Source: Saksenaea vasiformis B4078
Taxonomy: Eukaryota > Mucoromycota > Mucoromycetes > Mucorales > Saksenaeaceae
Assembly (NCBI GenBank): GCA_000697055.1
Contig: JNDT01002030.1
Span: forward strand, 1-64,000
Length of the DNA: 64,000 nucleotides
Reading direction: 5' to 3'
Below the pieces are notes generated by a model, which was given only the letters and a program-made list of their open reading frames with translations, did no database searches and was not told the DNA's origin. A program made the position numbers and the translations under genes. Within the stretch, counting starts at the first letter, position 1. Every line of letters starts with the position of its first letter. This document shows, piece after piece, positions 36,405-47,142 of the stretch.

Positions 36405-37629
36405 ATGGAAGATGTATCAGGTAATGGTCAAGCCCAAGGTCCAGTGCACAATCCATTTGCACAGCCAGAATCTGTCGCGAGCAACAATGACACCAACAGT
36501 TCTATGACACCATTGAGTGCTCATGAACCTAGGAGAGCATTAGCCTCAAAACACATTGAGCTGGCCGAGACGGTAAAAGATACAATTCAACACTTCCAAT
36601 CCCAATTGGATAAGTTGGTCAAATTGTTTAGAGAAAGGAAGCTGACGGCCACAGCAGAGGAGTTGAAGCAGATGCTGGAGGAAATTGAACAGACCCGGTG
36701 CACTTTGTGTGAATTCCAAGCACTAGAGCAGGTATACAAGAAAGATGGAAATGATGGCCAGACTGTCGTCAAAGAGGCAACAAAGCAATCTCCCTCGTCA
36801 ACTTTCTGAATGTCGTCACGCGATATTCCATTGTTTCAGTTGAAGGACTCTGATACACGCGATTTACACAAAAAGGGCATTTGACAGCGCCGATCAATAT
36901 TTGCGGATTTTCAAAAGGCTATTGTTAGCCCATGACTGCGACATGGACAAGGACTGGGAGAAATGGCTTGCCATAGTGATGCCAGGTGAATTAGACAGCT
37001 GGTTTGATCAATACTTGGCCAACTGTAGTTATACGTGGAAACAAGCATGCCCCATTGTCACCAAAACATTTGATTCCATTGACTGCAAGATGTACGTGGC
37101 ATCTCAGGCGTACAACATGGTGATGCGTCCCGGTGAAACCATCAAGGACTACTCACTACGTTTTCAAAATGCTTGCCATGATGGAGGTGTCAAGGATAAT
37201 GAAGGATTGGCGATGCGGTTCCTGGCGTCTTTGCATCCACACATCCAGGAGAACGTGCGAGTTACTTGGCACTCCCGCCATGGTCCAACCTGGCCTACCT
37301 CATTGCGCCAAATCATGAATGTCGCCCGTTTCATTTCCGTCACCAAATGTAAGTATCCAAGTGACGAGAACGAACGTGCACGTCGGCCCCACCACCAGGA
37401 CAAGTCCAGAGACAACAAGGACCGTCCTTACAAGAAGTCCAGCCCAACGGCAGCGTCCCTCAAGGCTGGCAAATGCATGTACTGTAGTGGCGATTGGGAT
37501 AAAACCCATTGTTGCCAGCAGTACCGCTGTGGGGTCCCATTTTTTATTATTATTTTATTTTCTTTATTTTTGTTTATTTTTGTTTTTTTTTGTTATGTTT
37601 ATTTTATTTTATTTTTTTATCATTATTGA
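36405..37629 (+). pseudogene. Ty3/gypsy gag (capsid and zinc knuckle), interrupted
   Basis: First part 36405-36809 is a coiled-coil-like region (KHIELAETVKDTIQHFQSQ...). After a TGA at 36807 the frame shifts, and a capsid-like part resumes at about 36868 with AFDSADQYLRIFKRLL, DWEKWLAIVMPGEL and GETIKDYSLRFQNACHD, ending with a modified zinc knuckle CMYCSGDWDKTHCC. The stop and frameshift between the two parts break the protein. No pol follows; after the knuckle the sequence passes directly into T-rich DNA leading to the 3' LTR. Confidence 0.75.
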
Positions 37630-37699
37630 AATTGCCAGTGTTAAATAAATGGGGATGAAGAAAAACAATGGAAAAAAAGAATGAAGAACACTAAGATAC

Positions 37700-38580
37700 A
37701 GCAACCGCCGCTTCAGATTAAAAACCCCCAAATCACATTGTTTACACTCCCCACATTAGTGCTGCGTAGCAACACGGGTAAATCAGTAACGAGGCAACAC
37801 GGGTAAATCAGCAACGAGGCAACTCGGGAATATTCATAACGAAGCAACAAGGCAACCTGGGAAAATTCAGTTTCAAGGTAGACTTCTCTTTTTGTATCAA
37901 TCAATTTTTGTATAAATATCTCATCCTTTTGTTCAATAAATCAACAGGTTATCAAAAGGTTATCAGAACACAATTTTCTCTTGGTCTATTCTAGCCATCC
38001 CAAAAGGTCTTTTCCAAAGGTTTTTCTTTTATTTCTCAAACCGCCTTTTATTGCTCGCCTCCGTTGGTTATTCTCAAGAAACCACCGTTAACCCGAATCC
38101 ATTGATTCCTTTTCTTTTATTTTCTTTTATTTTTATTTTACTCTCTGTCTGACAAGCGACGACAATTCCGGTGACCTCTTATTATTTCTCTTTTTATCTT
38201 TGACGAAACTCTTTGATGAAACTCTTTGCCGATTCAAGGTAACCATATCAACAATCTTACTAACGATCATATTCTATTTTATCCCGATCTCCTTGGATAT
38301 TGTCAATACCGACAACAGTTACTCTATTCAACCTTTTCTTTTTGTTTCTTCAAGCTTTACCGCTTAACCAAGTCTTGGTGTTTGACTTAAATCTATACCT
38401 AGTGCTCACTCAATTCCGAACCTTTCTATCAACGAACATTACTCAACTGATACCTTTAATAACAATCACTGTCATCCAGCTTACGCTACAACAACACTTG
38501 GAACAACACTACCCATATATAGCAACTGAAAAATACAGCGTAACAACGGCCCCAAATGTAGTATACTTACTATCAATATA
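37700..38580 (+). repeat. 3' LTR
   Basis: Matches the 5' LTR from about 37905 on and the inverted copy at about 40300-41190. It has four imperfect 25-bp tandem units in U3 (37760-37865), a TGTATAAATA signal at about 37910, and a frame MSIPTTVTLFNLFFLF...QALPLNQVLVFD that recurs in all three copies only because the LTR sequence is shared. Confidence 0.7.
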
Positions 38581-39418
38581 AGCTACCAAGCTCATATTCT
38601 CTCTGCCATCTGAGACATTGTCATATCTGACATTGATCTTTTACTCATAACACTAGTTATGCAACTCAATGTCATCACGACATATAAGAAAATATGACCA
38701 TGTCAGCCTCACAATGACTTTACGAGATTATCCTAAGACATGTCCATACGCAGAGCACCAATCGGAACATATTCATTCATGATCCAGTTACCAGAAAATT
38801 TGGGAACAATAAGATCCGCTCTTTCAATTCCGCTGTCCCTGATTCAACTGAGACAGTCCCAATGAATTACATTCTGAATTACTGCACAGCTCTTCTTTAA
38901 CCTGATCTCTAAAAACACTCCTTTAGATTGGTTAACGGACAATAGCGATATCTAAGACATAAGCTAACAATCTACTCCGAAGTCAACAAGACATATAAAT
39001 ATCGTCAACTCAGATAGAAAAGTTTTTGGGGAAGATGGATTCTTTTTCTTTTCTCGAGAATAAACACCAGTCTCGCTGAATCTATCGATCCCTTTTTATT
39101 TCACATCAACGAGACATCACACATTCTTATGCAATGCTGTGCAAACTTGTCTTCTACTTTAACTTTCTAGTTTTAAGTTTCTAACTACTAAAGAAAAGAT
39201 ATTTTTTTTAAATAAAAAAGCAAAGAGTAAAATGCGTTCATCTGCAATTCCAATGACAGATGATTGAGACAAATGAGTATAGAATATTTATTGTTATTCG
39301 AATGAAGCTATGAATATTTGAATAACTGTTCAAATATGAATTTCATATTCGTATTCGTTCGTAGCTGATGAATAAATATGAATGAATACAAATATATGAA
39401 TATTTTGCTGACCCCTAT
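38581..39418. other. AT-rich region after the LTR element
   Basis: No recognisable gene. ACATATAAATATCG near 38992 and GAATAAACACC near 39057 resemble promoter and polyA signals of another LTR, but no partner copy was found. From 39290 to 39400 there are repeated tgaatatgaatga phrases. Confidence 0.35.
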
Positions 39419-39521
39419 TCCTGCCTCTCATTCTGCCTCTCATTCCTGCCTCTCATTCCTGCCTCTCATTATGCCTCTCATTCTGCTTCTCATTCTGCCT
39501 CTCATTCTGCCTCTCATTCCA
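39419..39521. repeat. 12-bp minisatellite, about 8 copies
   Basis: Unit CTGCCTCTCATT (with an extra C in some copies) repeated about eight times with few changes (one atgcctctcatt, one ctgcttctcatt). On the minus strand it would translate as repeated NERQ, but no gene context supports translation. Confidence 0.9.
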
Positions 39522-39654
39522 GCTGAAATATGTTGAGGTTGGTAGCAGACTGAAGGTACTGTGGGACTTAACTTTATTCTTCTTGATAAGAACAACCCTT
39601 TTCAATATTACAATAAAAACTTTTATTACTGAGATTAAACTAATAAACATCACA

Positions 39655-40290
39655 TTATTTCTTAGAAATGTCAAATATGACATCATTCCCTTCCAGCTTC
39701 AACAAGATGTAGAAAGCGTTATTACTTTTTGTGTCTCTTATTACTAGAGGTTTTCTTAGAGAATTGGCGTTTTTGACCTGATTGATTTGCAGTGCCAATC
39801 TTTTTCCAATACTCTGAAATAAACCTGGGATCAGTAAAGTGATTGGCTGGCTGGTTCCCAAATGTCATTCCCCTCACCATAGCCTTTCCACCTTACTTTA
39901 AATTCATAAGTGTTATTTTTGCTTTTGTGATGATTTAAAATCGATTTGACTTCATAGATTTCTTCTATTGATACAAGCTCTTCTGACTGGACTTCTTTCA
40001 AGGCAGAGGGTGGTTGATTTCAGAGCATTAGATCACCTTTAGCATCTTTTAGTATGTAGGAACCACTTTTTGTTTGTTGTACAATTGTATATGGTCCTTC
40101 ATAATAGGGGTCAAAATGGTTACATTTTTGCACTTTGAGCATAACATGACTTTGTGGCTTAAACTCTGTTAAATGATGTTTTGTATCAAAGTTTTCTTTT
40201 TGTTTTGTAATGACTTTTTGGGTCCTTTTACTAATGGCGGGAAAGACTATTTCGTCCATCTGTTTTAGTCTTTCCAATAATTTCTTTCAC
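39655..40290 (-). pseudogene. Chromovirus integrase C-terminus and chromodomain remnant
   Basis: Minus frame 40020-40277 has the GPY/F module of Ty3/gypsy integrases: QSHVMLKVQKCN followed by YYEGPYTIVQQTKSGSYIL. After an in-frame TGA, the same frame continues as EEIYEVKSILNHH and FKVRWKGYGEGNDIWEPA, a clear chromodomain, then stops. The end of the chromodomain (HFTDPRFISEYWKKIG) lies in another frame. So this is the 3' end of a chromovirus pol with at least one stop and one frameshift; the rest of pol is absent. Confidence 0.85.
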
Positions 40291-41400
40291 GACATTGGCA
40301 GTTTCCGTTGTTACGCTGTATTTTTGACTTGTCGATATAAGTAGAGATGTTTCCAGGTAGTGCCTAAGCGTAAACTTGATGACAGAGATAGCTGGTAAAA
40401 TATAGAAAAAGGTAGCTTCGATAGATAAAAAGAGTTCGGTTTGTGTGAGCACCAGGTGTGGATTTGAGTCAAACACCAAGACTTGGATAAGCGGTAAAGC
40501 TTGAGGAAAAGAAAAGAAAAGATAAAATAGAGTAACTGTTGTCTGGATCGACAATATATAAAGAGATCTGTTTGAAAAAGAGTATGATCGTTAGTAAAAT
40601 CGTTGGTATGGTTACCTTTGTTCTCGTATTGATTCTATCAATTAGAGATGTATAGAGATGAAATAGAGATATTTCTCGGGTGATCAGCGAGTTGGATCGG
40701 AAGAAATATAGAATTTCGGTAAAGAGAAGAGAAAATATAAAAGAAAACGTAAAAGAAAATAAAAAGAGATAGCGGAATCAGCGTCGCTAGTAAATCAATT
40801 GGGAAGAATAAAAGAAAAATAGAGGAAAAGAAAAGAAAAGAATCGGCAGATTCTGGTTAACGGTGGTTTTTTGAGAATAACCAACGGAGGCAGAGCAATA
40901 AAAGGCGGCTTTGACAATAAGAGAAAATTCTTTGGAAAAGACCTTTTGAAATGGCTAGAGTAGACCAAGAGAAGATTGTGCTGTTATAACCTGATGTTTT
41001 ATTCATTGAAAAGGTGGGGTATTTATACAAAAATCGAGAGATAGAATAAGGAAATAATTAAGGTGTGCGAGATAAACCCGACGTGATCCACAGGTATTTA
41101 AAACCCGAGTTGCTACAGGTATCAAAAACCCGAGTTGCTTCATGCTTCAAGTGGTTTTAAAACCTGAATTGCTACGCGGTGGTCGTCAGGAACAATGGAT
41201 GGGCATGTGATCAGCGGGGTTGCAATAGAAGTGGCGGCAGGTCCTTTGAGTTGTCTATATGTCTTTTACTATGCCGTTTTCCATGCATAACAATATGTTT
41301 TCTCATCCCCATTTATTAATCTCCATCCAATATAAAATAAAATAAAAATAACTATATATAAAAAAAAGAAAAATGGGAGGTTTACACCTTCCCTGGTAAT
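40291..41400 (-). repeat. Inverted LTR copy (third copy)
   Basis: On the minus strand it matches the LTRs at 34937-35500 and 37700-38580 (for example aaaaggtcttttccaaag, cgcctccgttggttattctc) and contains the U3 repeat acccgagttgc at 41095-41150. It joins the integrase remnant directly at about 40290. Confidence 0.7.
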
Positions 41401-41720
41401 GGATAGCGTCACTCCGGACGTGACTTGTAGTCATACGAGCAGTAGACCTCGAGATAGGGTTGGATACGTGAGGTGCGTGGCAGGTGTTTTCTTATAAGTA
41501 ATTGATGGAGGCGTTTATATTCTCCAAGAGGAAGGTGGCCGTAGAGTTGATGACAGATGTCAGCGAGAGATTCTCGAATGGCATATACCATGAGATGTTC
41601 CAGAGTGTCAGTATGTTGGAGTACATGAAAGACGTGGGTGTGTTGAGTAACTAGATGCTGGAGGTGATCAGTGAGGACCTGGTGTGAAATTTGGTTAATT
41701 GAGAGATGGATAACAACGAG
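41401..41720 (-). mobile_element. Likely retroelement internal fragment next to the inverted LTR
   Basis: The minus strand reads HQVLTDHLQHLVTQHTHVF...ESLADICHQLYGHLPLGEYKRLHQLL...SRIQPYLEV before a stop, just upstream of the inverted LTR. I do not recognise the domain. Its position suggests the 3' internal end of the element whose 3' LTR is 40291-41400. Confidence 0.35.
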
Positions 41721-41918
41721 AATAAGTTGAGACTCTTAGATCATTGTTTATTATTATTTTACAGAGAGCTTTTATAGCAGTGGCGGTGTTCTTGAAATTT
41801 TACAATGATAAATCAATGATCGATGTTAAAGAGGTTTCAGGTACAATCGGGTATTGGACCCTGATATGATTTGTACTTCAGCTTAATCATTATTTATCCG
41901 GTTTCTCGTCTGTGAGGT

Positions 41919-43032
41919 TTATCCGTAGATGTCGTGATATGATTTAGTCATTCTGTATGTAGAATACGACAGGAGGTTTAACAGGACAAGGTGGACGATG
42001 GTCATTTGCGTACTTGCTCTCTTAAGGGGACAGAACCCATCGGTGAAGAGTGCAAGGGCAATATTGTAATCGCCAGTAAACAACTCCTCGCGACGTTGCT
42101 GATAGATATCTCCATCAAATACGTCACTTAACTTGGTGTAGTCATCATTTGCATATTCCGCGCGATACTTCAGCAGTTTTCTTGTTTCTTCGTGCACCAG
42201 AAGGAGCGCGATCTGTTTGCTCAGAGGCAGCTGCGTCACGGTAGCTCTGGGTTTCTTTTTGGAGATCGGCTCACCTGCACAGGATCTCTTTGTGGTAATA
42301 GACCATCTATCCTGTTCGCAATACTTGCATTTGCTGCTGTCGTCGTCGCTAGTAAACATCATGCAGCTGTTGACACACATATCGTATTTGTCAGGGGTGA
42401 TCGGGAACTGCTTTCGAAGCATAGCGTCATTTGAGTAAGGCGACGCTAACGGTGGAAGAGCGTCTCCGATGTAGCTATTTACGACCTTTGTATATTGTTC
42501 GAGGAACGCCCTTGTCACAGAGTACTTTTTTGCCAAAGAGTCTAGCGTAATACTGGTAAGATCAGCATTGTGAAGGCTCTCGAAAGCGCGATTATCATCG
42601 AAGGTACATTCAATAGGAGCTAGTTGTACGTACGTTGTCACCATTGCCATCGTTATCATCGCACTCGTAATCGATATAAGCGCCGTCGTTGACATCTTCC
42701 CAGTCTCCGGTATTATCATCCGTTACTGCATCAAACGTCGGTGAAACATTATCCATATCATGATTTTCCTAGTGACATTTTCAGTCAATAGCTTTCCACT
42801 TATTTGATATTCATACCAAAACTTCCGTAGAGATTAGCTTCGTAGAACATGCTTTAACTTTTGCCAGCAGAGATGGACAGGTACGTCGATGGTTAGGTAG
42901 AGATCCATGCTTTGACGTTCTGAGAACTGTCTTGCATTCATGGCAATAAAATTTGGAAGATGGAATTTTCTTTGAAAACGATGCGTTTTCGGACATGTTA
43001 CGAAAAGTAGATGAACAGAGAGAAAAGAGCAA
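41919..43032 (-). pseudogene. 5' fragment of a Tnp2-type (CACTA/Plavaka-like) transposase
   Basis: Minus ORF 42811-43032 has a zinc-finger-like start (FYCHECKTVLRTSKHGSLPNHRRTC). ORF 41919-42719 has the family's middle block: YDMCVNSCMMFTSDDDSSKCKYC, then ITTKRSCAG, LPLSKQIALLLVHEETRKLLKYR, VFDGDIYQ and IALALFTDGFCPLKRASTQMTIVHLV. In related elements of this type (as I recall) the protein continues with the catalytic region; here it ends soon after, at a stop at 41919, so only the N-terminal third remains. An intron or break lies between 42720 and 42810. Confidence 0.65.
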
Positions 43033-43101
43033 AGTTGTTAAATTACGAAAATTCTCTTTTAAATGGGCATTTGAGTATTATATCCCAGCGTTAGATTTCT
43101 T

Positions 43102-43216
43102 CAAGACGATATATTTTTTTCAAGACGATTTAGCTTTTCTCAAGCTTAGTGAGAATTCTCCAAGACAATTTAGACTTTTCCAATATTGATGAGCTTTTTC
43201 CAAGACGATTCAGATT
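43102..43216. repeat. Subterminal-like direct repeats (TCAAGACGATTYAG)
   Basis: Four copies of CAAGACRAT(T)YAG at about 43102, 43121, 43161 and 43201, separated by 10-30 bp of T-rich spacer. They lie just upstream of the transposase fragment, where CACTA-type elements carry subterminal transposase-binding repeats. No terminal inverted repeat was identified. Confidence 0.6.
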
Positions 43217-45267
43217 TTTTGAAGATTTTCTGAAGATGGTCACAGACAATTTCCCGTAGTGTAAAGCAAGCGCCTCTCGAATGTATGCGTACAGTCTCAC
43301 TTGGAAGTCCCCACAGTTGACCATTTTGAATGGCAGAAAAAGGCAGAAAAAAAATACCATCGGTCTCTCGAGGAACGGCTCTTAGTCCCAGAATACGCTA
43401 CATGAATACTTCAACTTTACAAAAGAATGTCGATTCCAGCAGCAGTTCGCAATTTCCCTAAAACATGCCTCAAAGCTTTAGAAAAACTATCAAACAAAGT
43501 TGACAGCGTTAAGATAATCTACTCGGCCACGCAAATCGATGTTGGTTCTGTACGATGATTGGGCGCAAAAGTGTCTGGATGCATACGATTTCTACTTTTG
43601 TCAATCTGCGATCCAGAGTTGGGATAAGAGCGACATATAAGGCAAATTTTCCTGACAGCTATCAACGAGCATTACGACATTCTGGAATCTACGATATGCC
43701 GGAACGCTTATTTTCATGATCCGCCTCACTCCTACGCAATCAAGACAATAGACTTGACCTGTAGTAAGGCGTACATTTTTCCAGAACGGACGTCCGACCC
43801 ACTGACAGCTGCACATGTCTAGCGCGCATCCTCAAAGTCTTCTCGTGGATATTGCTGTGTTCTTCGCGTCCTATTTGCGTAAGGTTTGTTTTCAATGCAA
43901 CCCTTTCGCCGTTAATAATAATGAGCTTGTACTTAACGAAGATATGGATGATAGCGCACGACTTTCATAGCTGAAATCTAGGTCGCTAAGAACAACGTCG
44001 AGCGGGGAAACTCGATAACACACCAACGTCATACGTGCAGCCTCCAGCAGCGAAAGGACCGAAAACTAAACGGAGATGAGAAATAAAAAACAGCTTATTG
44101 TTTTTAACGTGTTAGAGACTCAAATAGCGTTATTACACAATAGTGATGGAGCTGTTCATGATATGCTATAGATTTCATTCACCAAAATTACGACGGACGC
44201 TGACTAAGCATGAGAGATGTATATGATTATAGATATATAGAATACCAGGGGGTCAAATTCGAAGAAGCAGCGGAGCTGTCTGCTGCATCAATCTTTACGT
44301 ACATGTCGCAGTCTATCCAGAGACCGCATGACTATGGGCCCAAGGTACTAACGTTTCTCGGAGCATTGCCCTTGGAAAAGAGCGTCGATGGCTATATCTA
44401 CCAATAGGACCATTCAGTTTGTCCGTGCGCTGCTCAACCAATCCAGATTTGACAGGTGCAAAGTTGAGAAAGACGTTACTGTAGTAAGATATCCAGTTCT
44501 TGTTCCGCATCGGGTATTAAATACGATGATAGTGACCTGTTTCTCAGTATGTCCTCTTCAAAGGTCTACAACGTTAGAAAAGACCGTAAACAAGAGCTGA
44601 ACACATGGAGACAATGGGACTATTATTATTCTGCTCTAATAACGCGTAGTTTTTGGTTTCTGTTAGCGTTGCCAACTCGTTTCCCACACAGTAACGGTAT
44701 CGGATGTTCATCAACTGCGCCCATTCTGAAAAAGACTAAATTGCTGATAAAACTCAGATATGACCAAACCATGTCATTGTTGTACGTCAGAAACTTTTTT
44801 GAGCATGACGATGGGCTGATGTGATTCTCAGACAATCGTTTTGTGTTGTCGTGGTTAAAAAGGGCGTAGTCATGCGGACGCCGTAAAAGGAAATATATTG
44901 AATTACAGATCGTAAATTCGAGAGGCCAAAAAAAAATTGATGGGCCCATCTATCCAACGAGAAGGTTACATCTAAATTTTTAACCCCAACAAACGATGGT
45001 GACACGCATAGAGAATAAATAAATATATGTTTACTATGAGGCGACAAGAAGAAGAAGAAGAAGAAGAAGAAGAAGATCGGAGTGTATCTAATGATTTATA
45101 TCGCCAGTTTAAAATATCAATGTGTATAACGGAAGGCGGGAAGGAAGTAAAAAGAAAAAGGAAATCGGATAAATCAAGGAAGAATAGCATGATCATTAAA
45201 GTAACAAAGTCGGAATTATCAAGCACTCTGGAAACCCTTGCGTTTTATCTTCTTGTAGTACAACAAA
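43217..45267. other. 2-kb region with no recognised gene
   Basis: Short frames on both strands (43601-43816 minus, 44210-44407 plus, 44626-44949 minus) lack any domain I recognise and have no consistent introns. A GAA microsatellite lies at 45045-45075. Confidence 0.4.
45045..45075. repeat. (GAA)n microsatellite
   Basis: About ten uninterrupted AAG/GAA triplets, directly upstream of the GAPDH promoter region. Confidence 0.9.
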
Positions 45268-45271
45268 TCTC

Positions 45272-45278
45272 TATAAAA
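45272..45278 (+). promoter_or_regulatory. TATA box and pyrimidine-rich leader of GAPDH
   Basis: TATAAAA at 45272 is followed by more than 200 bp of CT/T-rich sequence with repeated ttcttcttt-aacgac phrases (45400-45460) up to the ATG at 45608. Such CT-rich leaders are typical of highly expressed fungal glycolytic genes. The transcription start is not known. Confidence 0.5.
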
Positions 45279-45607
45279 ACCCCAAATCAATTCGCTTCCT
45301 TGATGTTCTTTATACAAACTTCTTCTTGATTTATTCAAGAACCAACTCTATCAACTCCCAAAAAAGCGACTTTTTTTTTCTTTTTTCTTAAGCAAACTTT
45401 TTTCACGACCTTTTTTTCTTCTTTAACGACCAATTTTTCTTCTTTTTTAACGACGTATTTCTTTCTATATTTCTTGTAACGAAAAACTTATCTGACGAAT
45501 TCTACACAACTGTAAAAAAAATCCAAAAACTTCTACAAACTTCTACAAAAAATAAGCAAACTTTTTTACGAACCTTTTTTTTTTATCCCCAACAACTGAA
45601 ATTTATC

Positions 45608-46804
<1,197 letters not shown>

Positions 46805-47142
46805 ACTATATCCCTCCTAACAAAACAAGAACTAACTCCTTCCTTCCCATTCCCATTCCCTCACCTTCTTTGAACAAAATACTTTTGGTGCTTCCTCCTT
46901 TTTTTATACAATATATGAGATCTCACATGGCCTTCTCTTCCCCCCTTTTTTCTTCACATCATCCGTCACCCGCGCCTTCTCCCCCCTTCATCCCCCTTTT
47001 TCATCCTTGTTTCTTTGTATGTCACATGCTTTGTTTGTTCTTAAGAACTCACTCCACCACCCCCTCCGTATTGTTGTATATGCTTGTTTCAATAGAACTA
47101 AACGTGTAAACTTTTTATGATTAATAAATAATCTTTCTAAAT
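46805..47142. other. Convergent 3' region of GAPDH and ASCC3/Slh1
   Basis: 338 bp between convergent stop codons, CT-rich on the plus strand. Polyadenylation-like AATAAATAATC occurs near 47124. No gene. Confidence 0.5.

Larger units (their letters stand above)
34937..38580 (+). mobile_element. Gag-only Ty3/gypsy-type LTR element with pol deleted
   Basis: Two direct copies of an LTR, about 34937-35500 and 37700-38580, share long identical stretches (for example atcccaaaaggtcttttcc and cttgctcgcctccgttgg-like tattgctcgcctccgttgg). They flank about 2.2 kb holding only gag. Both LTRs contain TGTATAAATA. No protease, reverse transcriptase, RNase H or integrase frame is found between them. The right LTR carries a tandem repeat in its U3 (37760-37865, unit gcaac-cgggtaaatcagtaacgag) that also appears inverted in the third copy at 41090-41190. 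Confidence 0.75.

Noticed and set aside
37133..37648. Overlapping frames on both strands in gag
   Set aside because: Shadows of the capsid/knuckle frame at 36901-37629.
38300..38581. 93-codon frame in the 3' LTR as a gene
   Set aside because: The same frame occurs in all LTR copies because they share sequence; it has no start context or family.
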